A stretch of 64,000 bases of DNA. Origin: Brevinematales bacterium (GTDB lineage: Bacteria > Spirochaetota > Brevinematia > Brevinematales > Thermospiraceae). The notes under the pieces are model-generated. The model was not told the origin of the DNA. It saw only the letters and a list, made by a program, of their open reading frames with translations, and did no database searches. The DNA lies in the NCBI GenBank assembly GCA_013177995.1, contig JABLXN010000002.1, forward strand, positions 62,001 to 126,000. Reading direction: 5' to 3'. Of the stretch, positions 8,782 through 16,875 are shown piece after piece (position 1 is the first letter of the stretch; each line of letters starts with the position of its first letter). The position numbers and the translations under genes were made by a program.

Positions 8782-9309
8782 TAATAAAGTAGATTCTAAA
8801 GGTTGTCTTTTATGGAAAAGAGGTGGCAAATTGTCGCTATGGTTATTCCGTCGTTTAACTTTAATAGGGGAAAAGAAAATGAAGTTACGAGGTTACTTTC
8901 ATATAACAAAAGTTAAACAAAATTGTTTCTTATTTTTACGGGTGGGGTTAAGAAGAATAAAAAAGCATTACTCTTATAGAGAAAACTATATGACTACAAA
9001 TAAGAAAAAACCACGGCAAAAACATAATTTATGGCAGATTTTCGAAATCTGCGGAAGCCCTCGGTTTTTTCACCACCTTACACGCTTGCCTTTCGGCTCG
9101 AGGTATATAACAGTGGATAAACGATTCTCTTACAGGGCCTTACCAAAATTGCCTACGCCTTGCTTCGGCAATTTTGTTTATGCGCAAACGTTGGGCGTAT
9201 CGCTTTTGAAATATTATCGTTTTATGGTAAAAAAGGTAATAGAGATAAAGTTAAAAATTAATCTGTTGAGTGGGTTCTTAAAAATAATCAAGTTAGCAAG
9301 GATTTTATT
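8782..9309 (+). other. AT-rich intergenic DNA with stem-loops, no convincing gene
   Basis: I see no real protein gene here. A 34-codon ORF from ATG near 8812 has no clear ribosome site and looks like the start of a truncated gene. Three inverted repeats stand out: an outer AAAAAACC/GGTTTTTT pair (9005-9012, 9063-9070) around GCAGATTT/AAATCTGC (9034-9052), and CAAAATTGCC/GGCAATTTTG (9144-9176). AACGTTGGGCG follows at 9187-9197. The last hairpin and the GTTGGGC core resemble an integron attC half, and a partial complement, CGCCTAGCGTT, lies after the methylase at 11823-11833. No integrase is present, so this reading is tentative. Confidence 0.5.
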
Positions 9310-9993
9310 ATGCCAGCTATGAAGAATAAATTAACAATAGACAAACTAATTGAAGAAGCTCGTAGTTTTTGCATTAAGGAATCGGAAACTAAATGCGAAG
9401 AACTTTTTGGAATTACTGATGGCAAAGCCATTGGTACATACATTGAGCATAAATTTAAAGAAAGGCTAACTAGTATATATGAATTAGAGATTGGTTCATC
9501 TGCGAGTGGTATTGATTTGCCATCTCCTGGAATTTTAACAGATATTAAAGTTACATCAATCGAGCAACCTCAGTCGTCCTGTCCCTTTGAAGGGCCAAAA
9601 CAAAAAATTTATGGACTTGGGTACAATCTTTTAATCTTCGTTTACGACAAAAAGGACGACTCAAAAACAAAAACGGCAAATTTGAAGTTTGTTAGTTGTT
9701 CTTTTGTAGAAAGTAAGAGAACAGCAGACTATACAACAACTTACCGCTTACGGCAAATGATAAATGACGGAGCTAACGAAAATGATATAATTGCTTATCT
9801 TCTGGACAGAAATATACCAGCTGACGAGATGACTCTTTCTCAATTAGCAAAGCAGATTTTAGAGAATCCTCCTGAACAGGGCTATTTGACCATATCGAAT
9901 GCCTTGCAATGGAGATTACAATATCAGCGTATTGTTAATTTAAACGAGAATATAGATGGAATTACTAAAATAATTTCTAATGAGAAGAAATAA
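9310..9993 (+). CDS. Type II restriction endonuclease, PD-(D/E)xK-like
   Basis: The 227-residue protein shows a plausible PD-(D/E)xK core: a helix with Glu46 (YIEHKF), then Asp69 (SGIDLPS) and the Asp78-Ile-Lys80 triplet before a beta strand. It would cleave unmodified DNA at a site protected by the methylase encoded next. I recognise the fold pattern and the neighbour, not a named enzyme, so the recognition sequence is unknown. ATG 9310 has AAGGA seven bases upstream; ATG 9319 is an alternative. Codon choice is strongly AT-biased compared with the flanking chromosome, which indicates horizontal transfer. It overlaps or abuts the methylase. Confidence 0.8.
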   Translation: MPAMKNKLTIDKLIEEARSFCIKESETKCEELFGITDGKAIGTYIEHKFKERLTSIYELEIGSSASGIDLPSPGILTDIKVTSIEQPQSSCPFEGPKQKIYGLGYNLLIFVYDKKDDSKTKTANLKFVSCSFVESKRTADYTTTYRLRQMINDGANENDIIAYLLDRNIPADEMTLSQLAKQILENPPEQGYLTISNALQWRLQYQRIVNLNENIDGITKIISNEKK

Positions 9994-9994
9994 A

Positions 9995-11809
9995 ATGAAA
10001 ATATTTGAAGTAAATATTTCGTATAAAGTAGTAGACTTACTAAGTAAAAAACTTAGTCGAATTACTTGTTTTGAAACAGCGAACGAATTATTAGTTGATA
10101 CCTTCAACATTAATAATTTTTTTAATAGTCAAGAAGAATATGATCTTTTTAAGGAGGCAATGTCATCAGCCCAGAATATTGTATCTGAACCTGACCGAAC
10201 AGAGTACGGGGATTTTCAAACTAATCAAAATTTAGCAAAAAGTGTTACAAAATTTCTTAAAACTCAAAAGAAAATAAATCCTAAACTTGTTATTGAGCCA
10301 ACGTGTGGAAAAGGAAACTTTATTGTTGCTGCACTTTCATCATTCAAAGAAATTAAAAAAATTATAGGAGTCGAAATTTACAAACCATATACATGGGAGA
10401 CTAAATTTAATATAATTGATTATTATATTTCTAATCCAAGTGTGCGTAAACCTAAAATCGAAATTTTTCATTGCAATGTTTTTGATTTTGATTTTAGTTC
10501 ATTAGTAAATGAATCTATAGAAGAAGTATTGATTTTAGGAAATCCACCTTGGATTACAAATTCTAAATTGAGCAGTCTACAATCAGGCAATTTACCTCAA
10601 AAATCAAATTTCAAAAAGTACAACGGTTTTGACGCTATTACTGGAAAAGGAAATTTCGATATTGGAGAATACATCACACTTATGATGTTTGAGGCTTTCC
10701 AAAACACAAAAGGATATTTGGCATTTTTACTAAAGAGTTCAGTAATAAAAAATATAGTATTCGACCAATATAATACAAAATACAAAATATCAAAAATAGA
10801 AAAATTTACTATCGACAGCAAAAAAGAATTTAACGTTTCAGTTGAAGCCTCGTTGTTTTTTTGTAAACTAAATACTCAACCAGAATACACTTGTGCAGAA
10901 TTTGATTTTTACAAACCAACACAAAACACAAAAAAGTTTGGATGGGTTATGGATAAATTTGTCTCTGATATCGAGTTATATCAGAAAAGTTCTAATATTG
11001 ATGGGGTTTGCCCGTTTGAATGGAGACAGGGGATTAAACATGATTTGTCTTCGATAATGGAGTTAGAACGAGTAAACAGACACTATGTAAATGGAAAAAA
11101 AGAAGAAATAGAAATAGAAGAAGATCTAGTGTTTGGGTTGCTTAAAAGTTCAGACCTCAAACAGACTGTAATTAGTACGCCTAGAAAATTTACAATAATC
11201 ACACAGAAAAAGGTGGCACAAGATACATCCTACATAAAAGAAAAATATCCCAAGACATATAGATATTTACAATCACATAAAACGTTTTTCGACAAGCGAA
11301 AGTCAAACATTTATAAAAATAAACCAAATTTTTCAATATTCGGGATAGGCGACTATTCTTTTTTACCATATAAAGTTGCTATTTCGGGGTTATATAAAAC
11401 TTTTACATTTAGTCTTATTCTTCCATTTGAGAATAAACCTTTGATGCTTGACGATACTTGTTACTTTTTAGGCTTTGAGAACATCGAATTCGCTGCTTAC
11501 ACAACCATTTTATTAAATTCTGACAAAACAAAAAAATTATTGGAATCTATTACATTTTCAGCTGCAAAGCGAATTATTACAAAGGAGATTTTGATGCGAA
11601 TTGACCTCTATAAATTAGCAACCCTTTTTTCTATCTCGTCACTTCAAAGTGAGTTAGACTCAATAAATGAAAATTACAATTTAAATGTATCAGCTGAAAA
11701 GTGGGATGAATTTTTAAAAGTAATAAAACCAAAACAGTTAGTAAAACAGATGGAAATTTTCACACACCAAGAAGAAGGACTCCGTACAACAGCGATTATA
11801 CGTCATTGA
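9995..11809 (+). CDS. N6-adenine DNA methyltransferase of a type II system (gamma class)
   Basis: The 604-residue protein has the gamma-class order: motif X (GDFQTNQNLA, about 72-81), SAM-binding motif I (EPTCGKGNF, 101-109), then catalytic motif IV NPPW (183-186), followed by a long C-terminal target-recognition region. It should add a methyl group to adenine and protect host DNA from the adjacent nuclease. ATG 9995 has GAGAAG upstream; an earlier ATG at 9980 would add five residues and overlap the nuclease by 14 bases. Base use is AT-rich like the nuclease gene, so both came together. Specificity cannot be told from sequence. Confidence 0.88.
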   Translation: MKIFEVNISYKVVDLLSKKLSRITCFETANELLVDTFNINNFFNSQEEYDLFKEAMSSAQNIVSEPDRTEYGDFQTNQNLAKSVTKFLKTQKKINPKLVIEPTCGKGNFIVAALSSFKEIKKIIGVEIYKPYTWETKFNIIDYYISNPSVRKPKIEIFHCNVFDFDFSSLVNESIEEVLILGNPPWITNSKLSSLQSGNLPQKSNFKKYNGFDAITGKGNFDIGEYITLMMFEAFQNTKGYLAFLLKSSVIKNIVFDQYNTKYKISKIEKFTIDSKKEFNVSVEASLFFCKLNTQPEYTCAEFDFYKPTQNTKKFGWVMDKFVSDIELYQKSSNIDGVCPFEWRQGIKHDLSSIMELERVNRHYVNGKKEEIEIEEDLVFGLLKSSDLKQTVISTPRKFTIITQKKVAQDTSYIKEKYPKTYRYLQSHKTFFDKRKSNIYKNKPNFSIFGIGDYSFLPYKVAISGLYKTFTFSLILPFENKPLMLDDTCYFLGFENIEFAAYTTILLNSDKTKKLLESITFSAAKRIITKEILMRIDLYKLATLFSISSLQSELDSINENYNLNVSAEKWDEFLKVIKPKQLVKQMEIFTHQEEGLRTTAIIRH

Positions 11810-11959
11810 AACAGTGTATAGCCGCCTAGCGTTATATAAAACGGTGTGTGGATAACTACGAAAAAATGAACAAGGAGGCTACGATGAAGGTAAGATATAT
11901 ACCTGCATTATTATTTATATCACGAGGCCCTTGCTCGACTCTTCTCCCCATCTCTTCTT
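11810..11959 (+). other. Junction downstream of the methylase, no gene seen
   Basis: This stretch holds CGCCTAGCGTT (11823-11833), a partial complement of the AACGTTGGGCG at 9187-9197. It also holds a TATATAAAAC..GTGGATAA segment resembling 9109-9121. A good AAGGAGG ribosome site near 11872 precedes ATG 11884, but the reading frame that follows crosses an antisense transposase remnant, so I do not call a gene. Confidence 0.4.
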
Positions 11960-12051
11960 TAAGCAGGTATAAGGGTTGCCATCTTGAGATTATAAGCCAT
12001 CGCCTTGAGTTGAAACTCCATCTGAGCTTTTTCAAGTCTAACATGCCTTAT
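11960..12051 (-). pseudogene. C-terminal remnant of a DDE transposase
   Basis: Read on the minus strand, about 30 codons end at a TAA at 11960-11962 and encode LEKAQMEFQLKAMAYNLKMA followed by a short tail. This EFQLKAMAYNLK pattern is typical of the extreme C-terminus of IS4/IS5/IS1182-type transposases. The rest of the gene is missing because the MITE copy at 12052 abuts it directly. It is not related to the rve-type transposase at 47 kb. Confidence 0.55.
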
Positions 12052-12252
12052 GAGACCTTTGCACGAATGTGCAAAGGTCTCATAAAAGTTATAGAGAAAG
12101 AAAAATAGTATAAAAATATTTTCTATAATAATAAATAATTTTCAAATTTTGAAGAAAAAAGACAAATAAATCCTTGTAAATAGAAAAAGCGGGGTTTCAG
12201 GGGCGTAGCCCCTGACCCAGATAGGGGAAGAAAACACCCGTGCAAGGGTCTC
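12052..12252. mobile_element. MITE copy 1 (201 bp)
   Basis: Its ends are inverted repeats of the form GAGACCYTTGCACGRRTG. The left end is itself a perfect 13-bp hairpin (loop GAAT, 12052-12081) and a second hairpin lies at 12197-12215 (TCAGGGGC, loop GTA). There is no coding capacity. Copies at 18297 and 59884 match along the full length. Unlike those, this copy has no target duplication (CTTAT against ATTTT), which suggests later rearrangement with the adjoining transposase remnant. Confidence 0.85.
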
Positions 12253-12272
12253 ATTTTTCTGTTCACATGAAG

Positions 12273-12310
12273 TGTGAAAATAGGTATTCAGTTTTATATG
12301 TTGAGCAACA
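12273..12310 (+). mobile_element. Isolated degenerate right end of the 47-kb IS
   Basis: These 38 bases match the right terminus of the IS at 48218-48255 with a handful of substitutions, most of them near the outer tip (GAGCAACA for GGAACGACA). No transposase is attached. It faces the inverted copy at 8123-8160, so the two ends bracket the restriction-modification island. Confidence 0.65.
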
Positions 12311-12412
12311 AGTCTCGAAAAGAAGCTCTTGCTGTAAAACTCTTCAAAAGGCTCAAGAAATAAAGGGTCAAGTGCCGAAATATACAATACTATCAAAAGA
12401 AAAGAGGTAGGC

Positions 12413-14926
12413 ATGCAGGCCAAAAGGATTGTTCTCATTATTTCTTTTTTTCTTGTGGTGGGGCTTTTGTTCGCCGTTGTGTTCATGGCCCGGAATCAAG
12501 TGGGCAATTTTGGAAAAGAGTATGATCGGCATGTCTCTACCGAGGTAGAAAAATATGTGGCCTGGTTTACCAATGAGCGAGCCAAGGTATATACGGAGAT
12601 ACGGAGTTTTGCTTCGGATAAGATGGTCAGTGATTTCATTGGTGCTCTCTATGCGGGTGAGGATACCACGTCTTACGCTACCCAGATAGAGGGGGTGATG
12701 GGGAAGCTTTCTTTCCTGAAGAAAATTCAGATTCTTGATCCCACAGGGATAGTCCTGTATTCTACCAGAGAAGGGGAGGCGCTGGTCAATCGGTTTGTTC
12801 CAGATCTTCTCACCCAGGCTTTGACTTATCAACAAACTTATCGTCAGCCTTTTCTTCGCTTTGTGAGTACCAATGAATTTCTTGTGGCAGAGGCCCTTCA
12901 GAGAGAAGAGAAGACCTTTCAGGTGGTCATGTATTATGATGCGGCCAGATTTTCTTCTCCCAAGTACGGGCTGATGGTTCCGTGGGGCAAGACTATTTTA
13001 GTGAGTAAGCGACAAAAGGGTCAGCAGGAAGCGGCCAAGATAGTCGAATATGCCAGTGTCGATCCTTCCATTCTTGGGAGAGGGAAAAAGACCATAGGGG
13101 GCATGAAAGAAGTGGATGGGATTCAGGTAGTGTATTTCTCTCGTTATGAGAACTATGTCTCTGGGCTCGTGATAGGGATTATTGTTTTTGCTTTTGTTCT
13201 GTTATTTTTGATTTTGTACACCTTCTTCCGTTTGTTGCAGGAGGAAAAGCTCTATAAACAGCCACTTACCTTTCGTCAGCATCCCAAGGAGGATCTGAGG
13301 AATTTAGTAGAAGATATTGAAGAAGGCTCCTCTCTCTCAAGTGAAGAGGCAAAGAAGGGTATCGAAGAAATGCTCATGTCAGAGGATATTGAGGACCTTA
13401 CGAGGTCTTCAGTCTTTTCTTTTGCAAGAGGAGAAGAAGCAAAAGAACCCCCTTCTTTTTCTCAGAGGGAGGCCGAGCCTTCGTTAGAAGAGCCTCTCTC
13501 TACACCTGAAAGTGAAGAGTTCACTCCCCTTGAAGAGACCTCTTTGTCTGAACCACCTCTTGTGGAACCATCGTTTGAAGAGATGGAGAAAGAATTTGTC
13601 CCTGAAAAGCCAGAAGAGGGGCTTCTCTCAGCAGAGGAAGAGGTTTTCTCCGGTGCTCCTTCTCTCAGTGGGGTAAGTGAGGGGGTTTTCCAGCCGGATG
13701 AGGCCACCCAGCTCTTTGCTGAACAGGATCGGCTTCTCGATGAGCTGGTAGAAGAAGAAAGGGTTCCCTCTCACACAAAGGAAGAAGATCTCTTCCTTGA
13801 ACCGTCTTTTGCTACGGAAGAGGAAAAGCCGTCCTCACCTGAGGAAATGGTACTTGAGCCGGAATTTATGAGTGGCGAGAGAGGGGAAACGGAAGCTTTG
13901 GTGACAGGTGAGATACCAGAGGTCTCTCTTGAGGATATTCAGTTTGAAAAGCCTTCAGAAGCTATAGAAGATTTAGGTGTGGTGAGCGAAGAACCTCTTT
14001 CCCTTGAGGTGGAACCGGAGGTCCTTCCCCTTGGAGAGGAAGAGGTGAGAGGAGAGGAAAAGGCTGAAACAGTTTCTGGGATGGAGAGTGAAGACGTAGG
14101 TTCTCCCTTTTCTCAAGAGGTTACCGAAGGAGAATCCCCTCTTTCTGATATCTCTATGGAAGAGATAAACTTAGATACTATCGAAATGCCAGAGATTTCT
14201 TTAGAAGAGGTCCCGGTGAGTGAAGAAGCAGGCAAGAGAGAAGAAATGGCCCAGGAAGATATGGTGGCGGAGAGTCTTCTTCAGGAGATCCCTGAGCCTT
14301 CTCTGGAAGAAGAAGCAGAGGATGAGGTCATAGCCCTCAATATGGATGAACTTTCCGCTATTCCTGTAGAGGAGACAGAAACTCCTGCTCTACAGGAAAC
14401 AATGGAGAAGGAAATGAATGTTTCAGAACCAGAGCAGAAGGTGGTGATGTTTGGTGAGGAACTCCATGAGGACTTGGCCAAACTCCTCAGTGAACCACCA
14501 AAACGTATCAGCACCATTCATGATGTTCCCAGTTATGCGAAAGCGGCACATGATATTGCCAAAACGGCATTGGGGATGAATCGGGTTTGTGTTCTTGAAA
14601 AGCGGGGAGAGAAGTTTGAAAATGTGATGCAGGATGGGTTTACTGTGTCGCTGGGGCTTTCTACCAGTGATCCTCTCTACAAAAAGGTTCTCTCTCAGCA
14701 TAAGTCTCTTGATATTCAGCAGAATTTAGACAAGGCTTCGTATCTGAAGCAATGGTTCAAAGATGGGGAACTCCAGAACCTTGAGGAGCTTTTTATCACT
14801 CCTGTGATTAAGGGAGGAGAGGTCGTGGGTATCGGCATCTATGGGCGGGAAAAGGGAACTACCGAACCAACCGATCTTCAGAAATCAGAATTGTACAACA
14901 TAGGATTTTTGCAGGAAGTGGAGTAA
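12413..14926 (+). CDS. Two-TM sensor-like protein with a long acidic linker and C-terminal GAF-like domain
   Basis: The 837-residue protein has a TM helix (about 6-27), a roughly 215-residue extracytoplasmic region of double-Cache-like length, and a second TM helix (about 250-272). Residues 295-675 form an extraordinary Glu/Ser/Pro-rich, hydrophobic-poor linker with loose repeats such as SLEE and EEP. The C-terminal 160 residues look like a GAF-type ligand domain (CVLEKRGEKFENV, FITPVIKGGEVVGIGIYG). No kinase, cyclase or methyl-accepting domain is present. The linker should be disordered and strongly negative. It sits 3 bases before an ArsR-like gene, so the two are co-transcribed. Function is unknown. 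Confidence 0.75.
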   Translation: MQAKRIVLIISFFLVVGLLFAVVFMARNQVGNFGKEYDRHVSTEVEKYVAWFTNERAKVYTEIRSFASDKMVSDFIGALYAGEDTTSYATQIEGVMGKLSFLKKIQILDPTGIVLYSTREGEALVNRFVPDLLTQALTYQQTYRQPFLRFVSTNEFLVAEALQREEKTFQVVMYYDAARFSSPKYGLMVPWGKTILVSKRQKGQQEAAKIVEYASVDPSILGRGKKTIGGMKEVDGIQVVYFSRYENYVSGLVIGIIVFAFVLLFLILYTFFRLLQEEKLYKQPLTFRQHPKEDLRNLVEDIEEGSSLSSEEAKKGIEEMLMSEDIEDLTRSSVFSFARGEEAKEPPSFSQREAEPSLEEPLSTPESEEFTPLEETSLSEPPLVEPSFEEMEKEFVPEKPEEGLLSAEEEVFSGAPSLSGVSEGVFQPDEATQLFAEQDRLLDELVEEERVPSHTKEEDLFLEPSFATEEEKPSSPEEMVLEPEFMSGERGETEALVTGEIPEVSLEDIQFEKPSEAIEDLGVVSEEPLSLEVEPEVLPLGEEEVRGEEKAETVSGMESEDVGSPFSQEVTEGESPLSDISMEEINLDTIEMPEISLEEVPVSEEAGKREEMAQEDMVAESLLQEIPEPSLEEEAEDEVIALNMDELSAIPVEETETPALQETMEKEMNVSEPEQKVVMFGEELHEDLAKLLSEPPKRISTIHDVPSYAKAAHDIAKTALGMNRVCVLEKRGEKFENVMQDGFTVSLGLSTSDPLYKKVLSQHKSLDIQQNLDKASYLKQWFKDGELQNLEELFITPVIKGGEVVGIGIYGREKGTTEPTDLQKSELYNIGFLQEVE

Positions 14927-14929
14927 AAC

Positions 14930-15250
14930 ATGGGCAAATCATCCTATTCTCACGAAGAGATGCAAAACATGCTGAGAGAATGGTTCTCCCATTCTGAAGA
15001 GGCGGCAAGCGTACTCAAGGCGATGGGTCATCCCATGCGTATTTTGATGCTCCAGATTCTCAGTCAATCTCAATGCAATGTCACGAGCATTGAAAAGGCT
15101 TTGGGTATGTCCCAGTCCTCGGTTTCCCAGCATCTTCGTGTTTTGCGTCTTGCCGGTCTTATTGAACCGGTGCGAGATGGAAAGGAGATCTGTTATCATA
15201 TCATTGATGAAAGAGTGAAAAAAATTTTGGATATTTTTTATTCTCAATAG
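14930..15250 (+). CDS. ArsR-family winged-helix transcriptional regulator
   Basis: The 106-residue protein is a compact winged helix-turn-helix: LKAMGHPMRILMLQIL leads into the recognition region LGMSQSSVSQHLRVLRLAGL and a wing with RDGKEICYHI. These are hallmarks of the ArsR/SmtB family. The usual CxC metal site in the recognition helix is absent; a single Cys lies near the start of helix 3 (SQCNVT) and one in the wing, so classic metal sensing is doubtful. It follows the acidic-linker protein by 3 bases. Its targets are unknown. Confidence 0.88.
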   Translation: MGKSSYSHEEMQNMLREWFSHSEEAASVLKAMGHPMRILMLQILSQSQCNVTSIEKALGMSQSSVSQHLRVLRLAGLIEPVRDGKEICYHIIDERVKKILDIFYSQ

Positions 15251-15276
15251 TGGCTTTTCTTTGAAGGGAATGGATT

Positions 15277-16086
15277 TTGTCTATGAATATCCGGCTTGAT
15301 ATAGCCTATGATGGTTCTTCTTTTTTTGGGTGGCAACGTCAAAAAGACAAACCCTCTGTGCAGGCTGCTTTGGAGGAGGCTCTCTCTCAACTTCTTGGGG
15401 AAAATATCAGGGTATCAGGAAGTGGAAGAACAGATGCAGGGGCACACGCTTTTTGTTATACGACGAATTTTCATTGTGGAAAACTTCCCTTTCCTGTTGA
15501 GGTTTTGCCAAGGGTTCTTCTTTCGTATCTTCCTTCTTCCATTGTTCCTCTCCGGGCTATGGAGGTAGAGGAGAGGTTTCATGCCCGCTTCAGTGCCATG
15601 GCAAGGGAGTATGTCTATGTAGTATGGAAAGGGAAAACACTTCTCCCTTTTTTTCGTTCGTATGTGTACTGGATGCCAGAGGCTTATGAGAGGCAAAGGC
15701 TTGAGGAGGTTTGTTCCCTTTTTGTTGGGGAGCATAACTTTCGTTTGTTCTGCTATGGCTATGGGAGAGAGGAGAAAGAAGTCAATTTTTGTCGAACGAT
15801 AGAATATTTTCGCTTTATGGAAAAAGACCAGTGGCTTGTTTTTTTTATCAAAGGGAACGGTTTTCTTCGAGGGATGATTCGTACCCTTGTGGGAGTGAGT
15901 TTACAGGTTGGAATAGGAACGCTTGCCTGCGGCGAGGTTTTTCGTGCGCTTCAAGGAGAAAAAGATATTCCCCAACCACTCAAAAAAGCCGTCCCTGCAG
16001 CCGGGCTTTATTTCAAGAGAGCCTACTATTCAGTATCCCATAAATTTGATGAGAAGATAGAAAACGGGGGCGGAGAAGAGGACTGA
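15277..16086 (+). CDS. truA: tRNA pseudouridine synthase A
   Basis: TruA converts U38-U40 of the tRNA anticodon arm to pseudouridine. The catalytic Asp lies in GSGRTDAGAHA, the N-terminal LDIAYDGSSFFGWQRQ is characteristic, and FLRGMIRTLVGVSLQVG matches the C-terminal family motif. I chose TTG 15277 because GAAGGGA lies 8 bases upstream; ATG 15283 would be 14 bases away. The last 57 bases overlap the end of cdsA on the other strand, which gives TruA an unusual polar tail ending NGGGEED. Confidence 0.95.
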   Translation: MSMNIRLDIAYDGSSFFGWQRQKDKPSVQAALEEALSQLLGENIRVSGSGRTDAGAHAFCYTTNFHCGKLPFPVEVLPRVLLSYLPSSIVPLRAMEVEERFHARFSAMAREYVYVVWKGKTLLPFFRSYVYWMPEAYERQRLEEVCSLFVGEHNFRLFCYGYGREEKEVNFCRTIEYFRFMEKDQWLVFFIKGNGFLRGMIRTLVGVSLQVGIGTLACGEVFRALQGEKDIPQPLKKAVPAAGLYFKRAYYSVSHKFDEKIENGGGEED

Positions 16087-16872
16087 ATCAAACCGGTCAA
16101 AAAATCCCCCATGACCGGGAAGAAGGCTTCCTGAATCCTTGGAGCGAGACCATCGCTTGATGGTGGATTCGGCTAAGTCCCCGATACTTCCTGAGAGGGC
16201 CAACAGAAAACCCATGAGAAGGAATTGAACGAGAGAAAAGTTGGTTGGGGTATGAAGCCATCTCTGGAGAAAGAAGCACACCACAGCAAAGAGAATCGTG
16301 ACACTGAAAACCCCTACATACCCTTCAATGGTCTTATTGGGACTTGAGAGAAAGGAAAGCTTGTGCTTACCCAAGAATTTTCCTACAAAAAATCCACCGG
16401 CATCCCCGATCCAGGTGAGAAAAAGAGCCAAAAAGAGCATCCAGCCCGTTCTATCCTGAGCCTTGACTAAAATCAGGAAAGGAAAAAAGATACCAGTGAG
16501 AATATACATCACCAAAGACATCCCTACATTGGTTGTCGATGCCTCAAAAGACCCCTGGAACGATTCGGAAAAGAAAATAATCAGGAAAAAGACAGTGAGT
16601 AAAAGGATTTGAATGACATAGAAGTACCCAATATCATAGATCTGAAGACTGAAAAGATAGTAAGAAAGATTACTCATAGTCACGAAGAGAGAGTTTGTCC
16701 AGAGATAAAAGTGAAATCCCCTCTTTTCCAAAAGGGATGAAACCTCATAGTTGATCAGCAAAGCTACCGAAAGAAACGCAAGAAAAAAGAGAAAATTGTT
16801 CCAGAAGCTGGTAAAAACAAAAAAAGCCCCAATAGGTACGAGCACAAGGGCAACCATGAGTCTTTCGCGCAT
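16030..16872 (-). CDS. cdsA: Phosphatidate cytidylyltransferase
   Basis: This integral membrane enzyme makes CDP-diacylglycerol from phosphatidic acid and CTP. The 280-residue protein has about eight membrane helices. The family signature STIKRWSRSKDSGSLLPGHG and FDRFDS lies near the C-terminus, and GDAGGFFVGK in the centre. It starts 3 bases after uppS and ends the operon frr-uppS-cdsA, a very common gene order. Its 3-prime end runs 57 bases into the convergent truA gene. Confidence 0.95.
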   Translation of the reverse strand: MRERLMVALVLVPIGAFFVFTSFWNNFLFFLAFLSVALLINYEVSSLLEKRGFHFYLWTNSLFVTMSNLSYYLFSLQIYDIGYFYVIQILLLTVFFLIIFFSESFQGSFEASTTNVGMSLVMYILTGIFFPFLILVKAQDRTGWMLFLALFLTWIGDAGGFFVGKFLGKHKLSFLSSPNKTIEGYVGVFSVTILFAVVCFFLQRWLHTPTNFSLVQFLLMGFLLALSGSIGDLAESTIKRWSRSKDSGSLLPGHGGFFDRFDSVLFSAPVFYLLIKFMGY

Positions 16873-16875
16873 AGG

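Noticed and set aside
8831-9322. 163-residue plus-strand reading frame before the nuclease
   Set aside because: It overlaps the nuclease start and covers three stem-loops; the translation is typical of repeat DNA rather than a protein.
11848-12108. 86-residue plus-strand frame after the methylase
   Set aside because: It is antisense to a recognisable transposase C-terminus and runs into the MITE hairpin, despite an AAGGAGG-like site upstream of an internal ATG.
8115-12324. GAAAAGAA as a target duplication around the restriction-modification island
   Set aside because: The left copy abuts the IS end but the right copy is six bases away, and purine-rich octamers are frequent here.
13462-13707. 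Minus-strand Ser-rich frames within the acidic-linker gene
   Set aside because: They are the antisense of GAA/GAG-rich codons and have no starts of quality.
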